64,000 nucleotides of DNA from CAVPFA01 sp963703655 (GTDB lineage: Bacteria > Actinomycetota > Acidimicrobiia > Acidimicrobiales > Bog-793): positions 62,001 to 126,000 of the forward strand of contig CAVPFA010000005.1 of assembly GCA_963703655.1 (NCBI GenBank), read 5' to 3'. Below the pieces are notes generated by a model. It was not told where the DNA came from, searched no databases, and saw only the letters and a program-made list of their open reading frames with translations. The position numbers were made by a program, and so were the translations under genes. This document shows, piece by piece, positions 35,803-44,378 of the stretch. Within the stretch, counting starts at the first letter, position 1, and the number at the start of each line of letters is the position of its first letter.

Positions 35803-36831
35803 TTAGCCCACGCTCGAGACATAGAGCTTGCCTGATCGCACGACGAAGCTGACTGAGGCCGTTGGCGAGGTAAGGACTACGGCACCCACGCGCGTCCCGT
35901 TCACGGTGAGAATGGCGTCGAAGTCCCCCGTGACCGAGAGCGAATATGGCATCGGTACTCCGGGGAGGGCGATGGATGACCACCAGCTCTTGTTCCCGGC
36001 GTCGATCGTAAACCTCGCAGCGGCGAGCTCGGCGAACGCAAGGCGGGCGACACGCAGCGGGTCCGCACTCTGCGCCCACGATCGATCGGGCTTGCCCGTC
36101 AGGCGGAGGTGCCCGACGAGAATGCCGTTCTGTGACAGTCCGAGTCCCTCGGACGCGACTGCCGAAGCCACGGGAAGGGCGATATCGAGTGGAGGGGATT
36201 GGGGGCTCATTCGCGACCGTGTCGTTCCCATGCCCACGAACCTGGCAAGAACAACAAGGCGATCCGGCGTCCAAAAGAGCGCGTCGGTGGGCCAGCAGGT
36301 AATCAGCGCCACTCCGATCCCGTTCGGTGGGGCCGGGAGAGAAGCGCCGGGCTGAGTAACCTCAACCCGGTCGACCCTGAACACCAGGTTTCGGCAGCCG
36401 TCGATCCACAAGATCCGCTCACCGGCGTGGACCGCCCCTAGGCCCGAGAAGTAGCTCGCGTCGTGTGCCTCCAGGATGCTGATGCCCTTGCCGCCCGGCC
36501 AGACAGCGGCGGAGTCGTGGCCCACGGCTTCGTTGAGTACCGGGTCGCCGAGGCCCTGCAGGACGGGAGCTTCGAGCCCGATGGCGGGGACGGCGAGAAT
36601 CGCCGGCAACTTCGGTGCCGGATCGCGAAACCGTGTCTGACTGAGATTGCAGGCAGCCTTGACGGAGGGGCTCGTCCGTCCCGATCGGGACCGATCGGCC
36701 AACTGCTCGCGATGATGTAGTTGATTGAGACGATGATGTACCTGATTTAGGAGCGCTTCCCCGCCCGAGTCGGACCGGTGCGTCCACCAAAGCGGGTAGC
36801 CGATCCCGACCGCGCATGCGACGAGAAGCAC
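35803..36831 (-). CDS. Sortase with C-terminal extension
   Basis: The protein has 342 residues from a GTG start and an N-terminal membrane anchor (LLVACAVGIGYPLWW). The sortase core spans ~75-200: LEAPVLQGLGD, the catalytic His in LEAHDASYFSG, the catalytic Cys in LITCWPTD and the Arg in TPDRLVV. The remaining 130 residues are an unassigned beta-rich region. It cleaves cell-wall sorting signals and links surface proteins to the envelope. Its substrate is probably the product of the gene directly upstream on the same strand, 75 bases away. The frame is open back to that gene's stop, with an 18-bp tandem repeat (36869-36904) between them. Confidence 0.8.
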   Translation of the reverse strand: MLLVACAVGIGYPLWWTHRSDSGGEALLNQVHHRLNQLHHREQLADRSRSGRTSPSVKAACNLSQTRFRDPAPKLPAILAVPAIGLEAPVLQGLGDPVLNEAVGHDSAAVWPGGKGISILEAHDASYFSGLGAVHAGERILWIDGCRNLVFRVDRVEVTQPGASLPAPPNGIGVALITCWPTDALFWTPDRLVVLARFVGMGTTRSRMSPQSPPLDIALPVASAVASEGLGLSQNGILVGHLRLTGKPDRSWAQSADPLRVARLAFAELAAARFTIDAGNKSWWSSIALPGVPMPYSLSVTGDFDAILTVNGTRVGAVVLTSPTASVSFVVRSGKLYVSSVG

Positions 36832-36906
36832 GCACCCGACCGTTACTAGCGGCCAGGACCGGCGACGCCGATGATGCCTAGTCGTCCGATGATGCCTAGT
36901 CGTGAG

Positions 36907-38007
36907 CTATGCCCGCCTGCGCCGGATAGCCACCGCACGTCCCACGAACGCGAGACCGAGGAAGCCGGCTATGCCAACGAGCGTCCAGTAGGGCCAGCCA
37001 GCCCAAGGCTCGCCGGTGTGCGACGAAGGAACTGTCGTCGGCGGAACGCCGGGCGTCGTCGTGCTGGTGGCCGGCGACGTCGTGGTGGTGGCCGGCGACG
37101 TCGTGGTGGTGGACGCCGACGTCGTTGTGGTGGACGCCGACGTCGTTGTGGTGGACGCCGACGTCGTGGTGGTGGACGCCGACGTCGTGGTGGTGGTCGG
37201 CGACGTCGTGGTGGTGGTCGGCGACGTCGTGGTGGTGGTCGGCGACGTCGTGGTGGTGGTCGGCGACGTCGTGGTGGTCGCCGCAGTGCATGTCGGTGTG
37301 GTGATGGTGTTGTCGTCCAGGCTGACTTGGCCGTTTCGGGCCAACACCCGCCCCTCCACGGTGGTCCCGGTCTGCACTGACGCCGAGGTCAAGGCCAAAA
37401 TGCTTCCGACGAAGGTGGAGTTGGTGCCCAGGGTCGCCGAGCTACCCACTTGCCAGAACACGTTGCAGGCTTCAGCCCCGCCGGTCAGCTTGACCGTGCT
37501 GCTCGAAGCGGTGATCAGGGTGGATCCCGCCTGAAAGACGAACACCGCACTGGGATTGTTCTGCGCGTTGAGTGTGACCGTGCCGGTAAGACCCAGCCCG
37601 GAGGTCGCCTTGTACACCCCCGGGGCGAGGGTTTGCCCGCCGAGGTCTTTGGACACCCTGGTGGCCGGGGTTCGCCCCGCCGCATCTGTGTATGCGGTCG
37701 TCAGATCGGATTGGGCCTGCAGCGCGACAGCATCGGCGGCGTGCTGCGTTCCATTGATCACCTTTCCGGGTGGGAAGCCGGTGATCGCGGTGCCTGGGCT
37801 CACGCCTAGGTCCCCAGAGATGGTCGAGGGGCCGGTGTTGGTGACCGTCGTGCCCGCCAACACCGCGAACGACGCGGCCGTCCCCAAACCCACCGGGGGC
37901 TGGGCCGCCGAGGCCGCCAGCATCCCAACGGCCCCACCTAGGATCACCGTTACGCCGACCACAGTCGCGGCTGCCAACTGACGGCGCCGTCGGATCACCG
38001 AGGTCAC
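36907..38007 (-). CDS. Ice-binding-like (DUF3494) surface protein with sorting signal
   Basis: The protein has 366 residues. The GTG at 38007 follows GGGAGAAT and gives an RRRR-type signal peptide. The DUF3494 beta-helix follows (FAVLAGTTVTNTGPSTISGD, VSPGTAITGFPPG, NPSAVFVFQAGSTLITASSS, CNVFWQVGSSATLGTNSTFV, DDNTITTPTC). A Thr/Ser stalk of about 85 residues encoded by a 21-bp minisatellite leads to SHTGEPW, a hydrophobic helix and a terminal RRRRA, i.e. a non-canonical sorting signal. DUF3494 proteins include antifreeze proteins and adhesins. Here an adhesin or matrix role anchored by the adjacent sortase is likely (inference). Confidence 0.85.
   Translation of the reverse strand: MTSVIRRRRQLAAATVVGVTVILGGAVGMLAASAAQPPVGLGTAASFAVLAGTTVTNTGPSTISGDLGVSPGTAITGFPPGKVINGTQHAADAVALQAQSDLTTAYTDAAGRTPATRVSKDLGGQTLAPGVYKATSGLGLTGTVTLNAQNNPSAVFVFQAGSTLITASSSTVKLTGGAEACNVFWQVGSSATLGTNSTFVGSILALTSASVQTGTTVEGRVLARNGQVSLDDNTITTPTCTAATTTTSPTTTTTSPTTTTTSPTTTTTSPTTTTTSASTTTTSASTTTTSASTTTTSASTTTTSPATTTTSPATSTTTPGVPPTTVPSSHTGEPWAGWPYWTLVGIAGFLGLAFVGRAVAIRRRRA
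37067..37276. repeat. 21-bp minisatellite, ten units
   Basis: Ten units of 21 bases follow head to tail in three homogeneous blocks: two GTGGCCGGCGACGTCGTGGTG, four GTGGACGCC types and four GTGGTCGGC types. They encode the Thr/Ser stalk of the surface protein on the minus strand. In-frame copy number changes would alter stalk length without breaking the protein. Confidence 0.9.
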
Positions 38008-38615
38008 GAGATTCTCCCAGGATCCATCCCTCGAACAGTCGCAGAATCCAGCCTGCTGACAGGCGACCGTCGGAAACACTGTATTGAAACAGCCATGCTG
38101 TTCTTCTTTGCGGAGGTGAAAACAGGTCACACGTCCCGCTCACTCTGCAACCTTTTACCGCGCGACTGCGCAGGAAACAAGCCAAAGTGAAGGTAGGCAC
38201 CTTGTGCGCTGAGACTCGGGACGGTAGCCCGCCTCACCCCCTGTGCTTTCAGAGACCTCGTGCCAGTCGCACTTGCGAGGCTGGTCGCCGGCCGCTTTCG
38301 TCAATGGTCGCGCGAAAAGGGCTCCGAATCAACGATTGCAAACGGGCGCGCCGGACGAGGTGGCTAGCGAACGGGCCTTTTCTTGACGCTGTGTGCGCGT
38401 GCCTATCGCCTCGACGACGTCTTTCAAGCGGGCAGCTCCTGTCGACCTGGAGGTGGCATCATCTCGGTGCGGCAGGACCAGTACATTCGCCCCTTGTGAG
38501 AAGGTGGCCGGCGCTCGTGGCCGCAGGTGCGGTCGTCGCTGCGGGTGCTTCACGCTGTGGTGACTACCTGGAGCGTGGTGCCCACCACCCAACGGAGACC
38601 GCCATGGCACCCCGG
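38008..38615. other. Leader of the surface protein and empty region
   Basis: Between 38010 and 38140 on the minus strand the transcript leader contains small stems (AACAGC-ATG-GCTGTT; CCTG-TCAG-CAGG) and could be structured; I cannot match it to a known riboswitch. The rest has no supported gene. Confidence 0.35.
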
Positions 38616-38990
38616 TCAGCGACGGGCGAGGCGGCGTCCGCTCTCGGTGCTGATAGGCGTGTAGTTCATCTCGAAGTGGTGGTAGAGGGTTGACTCGTCG
38701 GCCTGAGATAGTTCCCCGCCGTACATCTCGATGTCGGGCGCAGACCTGACCTGGTCTTTCGTCACTGTGACTTTCAGGTCGTCCGGACCGATCTGAAGTC
38801 CGCCCAGCGGTACGAAGGTCAGGTGACGACCGATGAAGCCTTCCTTGACCGTGGCGAACTGCGGCTCGTCGGTCTCGACATCGACGTAGACATCTTGCAG
38901 CTTGCCGATCTTTTCGCCGTTGCGGTCGACGAGCATCTTGCCGTGCCAATCGGCGACATTCCACTTGGCTTGGTCTTGATCGTCGGTCAT
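38616..38990 (-). CDS. PRC-barrel domain protein
   Basis: The protein has 124 residues. The ATG at 38990 follows GAGAGGG. The PRC barrel covers residues ~10-85: WHGKMLVDRNGEKIGKLQDV, YVDVETDEPQFATVKEG, RHLTFVPLGGLQIGPDDLKV. The tail is helical. PRC-barrel proteins bind RNA or proteins (RimM-like) or act in stress and membrane-associated complexes; in actinobacteria many are stress-induced. Neighbours are small membrane proteins. Intact. Confidence 0.82.
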   Translation of the reverse strand: MTDDQDQAKWNVADWHGKMLVDRNGEKIGKLQDVYVDVETDEPQFATVKEGFIGRHLTFVPLGGLQIGPDDLKVTVTKDQVRSAPDIEMYGGELSQADESTLYHHFEMNYTPISTESGRRLARR

Positions 38991-39128
38991 GTCGACACCC
39001 TCTCTTTCGGCGCCAGCGCCACGGGGAGGCTCCTCCAGCGCGCTAGCAGCTGTTTCGATGCTCACGCGTGCACGCGGCAAACCCTAAGCGGCGTGCATTC
39101 GAGCCATCCTCGGCGTTCGGAGTCGTAA

Positions 39129-39206
39129 CTAGACGACCTTCAGTAGTACAAGGATCACGACTACGACAAGGCAGAGCACAGCCAGTCCGGTCAACCTGCG
39201 AATCAT
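39129..39206 (-). CDS. 25-residue membrane peptide
   Basis: The ATG at 39206 follows an AAGGGGGG site at good distance. It encodes MIRRLTGLAVLCLVVVVILV then LLKVV and a stop: a basic end and one transmembrane helix. Similar tiny membrane peptides are common in actinobacteria but lack assigned roles. It lies between a PRC-barrel gene and another membrane protein gene on the same strand. Confidence 0.5.
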   Translation of the reverse strand: MIRRLTGLAVLCLVVVVILVLLKVV

Positions 39207-39342
39207 TGGGAACCCCCCTTCAGTAGTCAAGAACTCTTTAAGGCGTCGAGCGCGTCGGCGCTGACGCAAACAGCGCCATGCTCAACACCGAGCGGGCGGA
39301 GGCGTGTCCATTCGGATCCTCCGCTCCGTGAGGGTCGGGAAG

Positions 39343-39609
39343 TTAGCTGCGCACTTCTTCGTGCACCGCCGTGGAGCGACCCTCGGAGTCGGTCGCTTGA
39401 CGGTCGAAGGTGCGTTGACCGCTGCCCGCCGGACGACGGGACGTGCCAAAGACGATCATCGAGACGACAAGGCCGACGGCTCCGACGATCATGAGGATGA
39501 TCCCCACCGTTGAAACGTTGAACCCATGACCAGTGGTCGTCACCGCCCAGTGCATGATTGCACCTGCCGCGATTGCGACTGTGCTGAAGAACATTCCTGC
39601 CCGTCCCAT
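39343..39609 (-). CDS. Small two-helix membrane protein
   Basis: The protein has 88 residues from an ATG with a GGAGGT site eight bases upstream. Two hydrophobic segments (FFSTVAIAAGAIMHWAV and TVGIILMIVGAVGLVVSMIV) are joined by a short external loop, with a polar 30-residue C-terminus. The layout resembles the small DUF6458-type actinobacterial membrane proteins. Function unknown. Confidence 0.6.
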   Translation of the reverse strand: MGRAGMFFSTVAIAAGAIMHWAVTTTGHGFNVSTVGIILMIVGAVGLVVSMIVFGTSRRPAGSGQRTFDRQATDSEGRSTAVHEEVRS

Positions 39610-39743
39610 GTTCTTGTACCTCCGCGTGGTTGCCCTAGCCTCGGCCAAGTGCAGCCGGGCGAGGATCTCGCTTCGATGTTTGTGATTGTACTCTAGTTTT
39701 CTTACACTGGCAATATATATCTAGAAACGTGTAGGCTCAAGCC

Positions 39744-40061
39744 ATGGCAGAATGGAGTTTTCTTACCAACCATGCCCGAGCGCTCGTCTGCATCGCTCAC
39801 GACCCCCAAGTGCGCCTTCGCGACATCGCCACCAGCCTGGGCATCACCGAGCGCAGCGCGTTTGGCATCGTCACGGACCTGACCGCAGCCGGTTACGTCA
39901 TCAAGGACAAGGATGGCCGCCGCAATCGTTACCGCATTCAGGCTCATGTGCCCCTGCGAAGAGACGTCGGGCGAGAGCAGACGATCGGTGAGTTGCTCGC
40001 TGTGTTCGTCGACACCAAAGCTCGCCGTCAGCCTCGACGGCGCGTCGTGTCCACCTCCTGA
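39744..40061 (+). CDS. Winged-helix transcriptional regulator
   Basis: The protein has 105 residues. It starts MAEWSFLTNHARALVCIAHD, and the recognition helix region is LRDIATSLGITERSAFGIVT then DLTAAGYVIKDKDGRRNRYR, a MarR/ArsR-like winged helix with a beta wing. No effector domain is present. Upstream is the most AT-rich stretch of the area (CAATATATATCTAG), with a TAGGCT hexamer six bases before the ATG, so a leaderless start is possible. Targets are unknown; the divergent membrane protein gene is one candidate. Confidence 0.78.
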   Translation: MAEWSFLTNHARALVCIAHDPQVRLRDIATSLGITERSAFGIVTDLTAAGYVIKDKDGRRNRYRIQAHVPLRRDVGREQTIGELLAVFVDTKARRQPRRRVVSTS

Positions 40062-40474
40062 TCGAGCATGCAGCCGTCGATCGGGCGCTCCCTGAAAGGA
40101 TGCGAAGCGCGGTGAATGTCGAAAATGCCGGCGCCCGCCTGGGTGACCGAACATGTCGACGTCGACCACGAGACGGCCGCGATCGTGCGTGCTATCGAGT
40201 ACGAGTTCATGGTTGGTGCCGGGATCGCTCTGCACGATTGCGATACCTGGACAGGTCTTGGCTGTACTCACCGGCAGCCTCGGTGGTACTCGCCCGATGA
40301 CTTGGGAGGAATCGGGGCCACGCGGGTCGTGGACCATGAACGGCTCGCGAAGATGTCCAGGCGCTGTCTGGCATTCCGGCCTTGCTTGCGAATGAGTCTT
40401 TCAGGCCGAGACCGACTACCTCGCCCAGGGCCCGGGGGCTCAAGGTCGGGCACGGCACCAAGAGTTTCCGCTCA
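40062..40474 (+). other. Uncertain ORF region
   Basis: A frame from about 40119 to 40523 begins plausibly (AWVTEHVDVDHETAAIVRAI) but loses protein character after 40 codons and overlaps the 3' end of the arginase-family gene. I do not recognise it; it may be decayed. Confidence 0.25.
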
Positions 40475-41386
40475 TCAGCCAGACAAGCAGGCGGCAAGCG
40501 CCCCGCCGACAGTCTCGACGTAGCGGGCCAAGGCGTGGCCGGACGGCTCGTAGCTCGGATTGATCTCTGTGAGGGAGACAGCGACCAATTGTGGCGCACC
40601 CAGGAACACTTCAAGTACCTTGCCGGCCGCGGCGAGCGGGACTCCGGTGCCGTAGTGGGGGAAGTTGGCCAAGGGCAGGTCGCCGGAATCGACTGCGTCG
40701 ACATCGAAATGGACCATGATGTGCCCGGTGGCCTCTTGAAGGGAGGACAACGCTCTATGTGCTGTCCCGGACGGATCGGCCCGAACCTCGACATCGGGAA
40801 AGCGGGTCAGCGCTGGTCTCGTCGCCAGGACGACTTCGCGGTGCGTCTCTGGGTCCCCTTGGTCGTAGCCAAAAAGGACGAGCCGCTCGTCTTCGAGCAT
40901 TGGCCAGCGAGGGCCCAGACGGCCGAGAGCGTTGTCGGTTAGACCGAGCAGGTGGGCGACCCCCATGGCATCGAGGACGCCGCTGCTGGTCATTTCAGGA
41001 GTGGCCAGATCGGCGTCGCCGTCGAAGTAAAGGACGCCGACGTCCGAATGCTGGCGCTGCAGGCCGGCTATCACTCCGAGGGTGATGGTGCAGTCACCCC
41101 CAAGCACGATGGGAAGCCGCCCTTGTTTTATGGCTTCCACTACCGCATCGGCCGTGGTGGCAGCCACCTCGACAACCCGATTCAGGTTCCGGGCCTTGCA
41201 CATGATTTCATCGGGGACGAAGGTGGACTCCACGATGTCACCCCGGTCCACGACGGCGATGCCGGCCGAGCGCAGGCGAGCGACCAGGCCGGCGGCCCGC
41301 AGCGCTGCCGGCGCCCGCTCCTGCCCAGCGTGGTGAGTACCAGCGCTGCTTGCCACCCCAATGATCTCGACTTCGGTGGATGCCAT
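40475..41386 (-). CDS. Arginase/agmatinase-family protein with altered metal site
   Basis: The protein has 303 residues. The ATG at 41386 begins directly at the first strand (EVEIIGVASSAGTHHAGQE). The family fold is clear: VLGGDCTITLGVIAGL, VGVLYFDGDADLATPE, HIMVHFDVDAVD and SLTEINPSYEPSG. In arginases the metal ligands are GGDH, DAHxD and DxD. Here the first His is Cys and the second His is Asp, so a different metal or reaction is possible. Relatives hydrolyse guanidino or formimino groups. The frame extends 96 codons upstream of this start without family character. Confidence 0.8.
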   Translation of the reverse strand: MASTEVEIIGVASSAGTHHAGQERAPAALRAAGLVARLRSAGIAVVDRGDIVESTFVPDEIMCKARNLNRVVEVAATTADAVVEAIKQGRLPIVLGGDCTITLGVIAGLQRQHSDVGVLYFDGDADLATPEMTSSGVLDAMGVAHLLGLTDNALGRLGPRWPMLEDERLVLFGYDQGDPETHREVVLATRPALTRFPDVEVRADPSGTAHRALSSLQEATGHIMVHFDVDAVDSGDLPLANFPHYGTGVPLAAAGKVLEVFLGAPQLVAVSLTEINPSYEPSGHALARYVETVGGALAACLSG

Positions 41387-41468
41387 CCCTACCCACGCGC
41401 TCTCTTGCTGCCGGCAGTCATCTCGGTTGGGTTCCCCGGCCATCGTCTTGGTCGGGACGTTTGTCGTG

Positions 41469-41753
41469 TCAGGACTGGTCCTGGCCCTCGCTTGCGAACT
41501 GCGCGCCACACTTCGAACATCGGTGCACCGTGTCCCAGCCCTCCAATGGCCGCGGCGGTAAACACATCGAGATCGCCTCGCCGCAAATCGTGACGGCGCT
41601 GAGCTCGCGGGTCGGAAGAATCGCAGCGAGATGCCAGACCGTGGCCTTCCGGCCTTGCTGAGAGGTAAGACCACGAGGAGACGATTTGACGGTCGTCACC
41701 TCCGCGACCATGGTGTACTCAGGCACCTCTGCGTTCTCCTCAGACTCCATCAT
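41469..41753 (-). CDS. Small protein with CxxC motif
   Basis: The protein has 94 residues. The C-terminal part has TVWHLAAILPTRELSAVTIC and HRCSKCGAQFASEG, suggesting a small metal-binding or WhiB-neighbouring type domain. No clear ribosome binding site. Similar short proteins with one CxxC and a VWHLA start are common in actinobacteria; function unknown. Confidence 0.45.
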   Translation of the reverse strand: MMESEENAEVPEYTMVAEVTTVKSSPRGLTSQQGRKATVWHLAAILPTRELSAVTICGEAISMCLPPRPLEGWDTVHRCSKCGAQFASEGQDQS

Positions 41754-41894
41754 CTATGAGCATGTTGCCGAACAAGAAAGGGCGGATGGCCGGCGCAAAA
41801 TAGCGTCCTGCAGATTTCTGAGGACATTCGTCAATTCGGCGGATACGACTGGCGACGTGAGCTGCGAATATGGACTCTCGCAAGACGCGGCCGC

Positions 41895-42668
41895 TCAATG
41901 CTTGACTCGAACCGGCCAAGCCTGACTCAATCGGGGGCCCGGAGTAGAGACGGCGTGGAGCGAGTCGGTCGTGAGCGTTCCCGAGATGAAGTCGTGCGCG
42001 ACAGAAGCGAGCAGCACGTTGTGGCCGCGGGCGTACTCACGCAGCCGGGCGAATGCCACAGCCATGTCGAGGTTTGCGCGTTCGGCAAGCATCCCTTTGG
42101 CTTGCTCGATGAGGATGCGACTGTTCAGCGCGTTGTTCAGCTGTTCGTTCAAGTCCTGGGCGTCGACAGAGGCGCGGTGCTGGAGAATGGCGATCGTGGC
42201 GACATCGGCGAACGTGTGGGCCGCGGCGATGTCACCCTCTCGCATTGCGCCCGGCTCGGTCCCGAACAGATTGATGGCGCCGATGATTGTCCCGCGCAGG
42301 CGCATGGGAACGGCGTGGGCTGACCGGAAGCCGAGTTCGAGCGCCCGGGCGGCAAACCGGGGCCAACGTCCGTCCATCGTGGCGAGGTCCTCGTTCACGA
42401 CCAGATCGCCGGTGTGGTAGCAGTCCAGGCAGGGGCCCTCCTCGGCTTGCAGCTCGAACAGTTCCAAGAGGTGCATCGCCTCTGACGACGACGCCATCAC
42501 CCGCAGGTCCCCCTCGGGGGCGACGAGCATGAGTCCAGCCGCGGACACGTCGAGCAGGTCGACGCATCGGCTTGTCAGCAGCGTGAAGAACCCCACGACG
42601 TCGAAATCGTCGACGAGGTTATCGGCCAGTTCCACCATCGTCCTGGCCAGGGCTATTTCTTTGGGCAT
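41895..42668 (-). CDS. GAF-ANTAR response protein (copy 2)
   Basis: The protein has 257 residues and is nearly identical to the one at 5239-5979 (same MPKEIALARTMVELAD start, GAF core with CLDCYHTGD, and ANTAR NSRILIEQAKGMLAERAN). The C-terminus is longer by 11 residues because the stop is displaced. It is a nascent-RNA-binding antiterminator with a GAF sensor (family knowledge). Two near-identical regulators could bind the same leader hairpins, including their own. Confidence 0.85.
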   Translation of the reverse strand: MPKEIALARTMVELADNLVDDFDVVGFFTLLTSRCVDLLDVSAAGLMLVAPEGDLRVMASSSEAMHLLELFELQAEEGPCLDCYHTGDLVVNEDLATMDGRWPRFAARALELGFRSAHAVPMRLRGTIIGAINLFGTEPGAMREGDIAAAHTFADVATIAILQHRASVDAQDLNEQLNNALNSRILIEQAKGMLAERANLDMAVAFARLREYARGHNVLLASVAHDFISGTLTTDSLHAVSTPGPRLSQAWPVRVKH

Positions 42669-42941
42669 CGGGGACCCCCTTCGACTTGGCCGCGGGCTCC
42701 TCCTCCGGCCCGGAGGCCTTCGTCATCGCATGATACGGCGAGGACTTGCGGTTCGGCGTCGAGTTGTGAGAAGAAGGATCCGCGGTTCGCGGGCTGAAGG
42801 CGCCCAACTTCGCCCATTGCTGACCTCCTGCTCGTTGAGCTGGTTGGCAGCCCCTGGCCTGGCGCAATCGGAGTTCAAGGGCGCCCGAAGACTGCCCATT
42901 GACACTTGGCGCGGCGGCGGACTAGCAACAGTCCCGCGAGC

Positions 42942-42975
42942 CCACTACCGCCTGAGCACGCTCGGGCGGTAGTGG
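42942..42975 (-). promoter_or_regulatory. Perfect leader hairpin upstream of GAF-ANTAR copy 2
   Basis: Arms CCACTACCGCC and GGCGGTAGTGG are perfectly complementary over 11 bp with a 12-base spacer that can pair further (GAGC/GCTC). It lies 274 bases upstream of the gene start. The partner copy at 4934-4967 has mismatches in one arm. Confidence 0.6.
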
Positions 42976-43252
42976 CGCGTTCTCAGCCCTACAGCCGCAA
43001 CTCCCAGAGCCCCCTGTACGGCTCTATTCGGATCCGTGGTCCATAGACACTGCGTCGCACATCCTAGGGGCCCTGGCACCCTCCGCGTTAGTGGACAAGC
43101 GGTGGAAATACTGGGCAAATCAAAGCGCGTCATGCGGCGTGGGTCTGTCCGCGGAGGTGTGGCGCACCGACCGGGCCAGGGTTGTTCTGTTCGAGAGCGT
43201 GTCCGAAACGTCCAAGACGCCGCCGGTCACGACTGGCTAGCGTCACCGCCAT

Positions 43253-43646
43253 GAAGCTGCGCCCAGCTGTCGTCGAACTGGTCGTCTCCGACATGGCGAC
43301 CACGCTTGGGTTCTACCGCCGTTTGGGTCTGGACGTGCCGCCGGGGGCGGACGACCAGCCGCACGTGGAGGCCGACCTCGGCGGCGGCGTGCGCTTGGGA
43401 TACTGAGGACACCATCCGCTCCTTCGACCCACGCTGGTCCGCTCCCACCGGGGTGGGCCATCGGGTCGCCCTCGCCTTGTCTGCGATAGCCTGGCCGAGG
43501 TTGACGCTGCCTGGGCCGAGCTCACCGCGGCCGGCTACGAGGGCCACCTGGCGCCGTGGGATGCCTTATGGGGCATGCGCCACGCGGTCGTCCACGACCC
43601 CGACGGCACGCCAGTGGACCTGTTCGCGCCGCTATCGTCTTCCTAG
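43253..43646 (+). pseudogene. VOC-family (glyoxalase-like) protein, frameshifted
   Basis: Repairing two shifts (near 43400 and 43475) gives a complete VOC protein: LRPAVVELVVSDMATTLGFY, EADLGGGVRLG, TEDTIRSFDPRWSAP, VCDSLAEVDAAWAELTAAGY and HAVVHDPDGTPVDLF. Members bind a metal and act as glyoxalases, dioxygenases or antibiotic-binding proteins. It is followed at once by repeat copy A. Two further VOC genes lie at 48225 and 49194. Confidence 0.75.
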
Positions 43647-43656
43647 CTCCCCCAGC

Positions 43657-44263
43657 CATTTCGAGCGTCACTCATCACGCGCGCGCGACACACGATGGCC
43701 CGTAGGGGCGCTCGGAGTCCAGCGCCGTGTCACGAGTGCAATTCGTGGATGCGGGCCGTCAGCGTTGTCTTGCCTGAACGAGTCCAGGCGGAGTCTCCGT
43801 GACCGGTGACGACTGAACAACGATCGTGTCGGTAGCCCGTGGGCAGCTGAGCTCCCGCGTCGCGCCCACCTCGGCGTACGTCACCTGATGGCGCGACGCC
43901 TCGCCGAGTAGCCGGTCGAGATCCCACAGATCAACATCGACGGCACGCTGCCCGTGCCGGTGAAGTCGTCTCGTTCCCAGCACGCCGACCACCACCACCG
44001 CCGCCGCGCCCGGCCCCGGCCTGCGGCGGCTTAATGTCACCGACTCTGCCGCGAGGGCAGAGGTGCCTGCGGACCTCAGAGCAGGCCCTGGAGCTGGCTG
44101 AGCTACACCATGACGCGCAGACCGACACGGCCGGCACACCCTTACCCGCTCGGAGCATGGAGCCAAACGGGCGAGAGCCCGGACTCGCTCCCTTCCGAGC
44201 ACACCATGCTCCCTTCCGAGCACACCACGCTCTCTTCAGAGGGTGAGCGGATAGCCCTGCCGA
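43657..44263. repeat. Dispersed DUF1990-type repeat, copy A
   Basis: About 600 bases that recur in the same orientation at 46752-47325 and, for the first ~125 bases, at 26968-27094. This copy carries a 21-bp tandem duplication near 44190-44235 (GCTCCCTTCCGAGCACACCA). On the minus strand the remains of a DUF1990 protein are visible (LDRLLGEASRHQVTYAEVGA) but frameshifted. Confidence 0.8.
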
Positions 44264-44378
44264 TTCGGCACGCCTCGGTTGTTCACGAACCGAACCAGAA
44301 GATCCAAATAGGTGCGCGCACTCAGAACCAGCTCGGGCCCGTGTCAACCAGCGTCGCTGGGTCGCCGTCGTCAGTCAG

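Larger units (their letters stand above)
41890..43204 (-). repeat. 1.3-kb segmental duplication, copy 2 (inverted)
   Basis: Inverted partner of 4702-6005, containing a full GAF-ANTAR gene and its leader. It lies inside the tRNA-Ala island whereas the partner lies 12 kb to the left of it. The small differences include an indel that puts the short upstream ORF out of frame with the regulator. Confidence 0.85.

Noticed and set aside
37067..37276. CRISPR-like appearance of regular repeats
   Set aside because: Units are contiguous 21-mers without spacers and encode a Thr/Ser stalk, so this is a coding minisatellite.
38010..38140. Possible c-di-GMP riboswitch upstream of the DUF3494 surface protein gene
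   Set aside because: A CCGCAAAG and small stems are present, but the conserved tetraloop/receptor parts of the class I aptamer cannot be found; a covariance-model search would decide.
40119..40523. ORF of 135 codons before the arginase-family gene
   Set aside because: Only the first 40 residues look protein-like, there is no family match and it overlaps the convergent gene.
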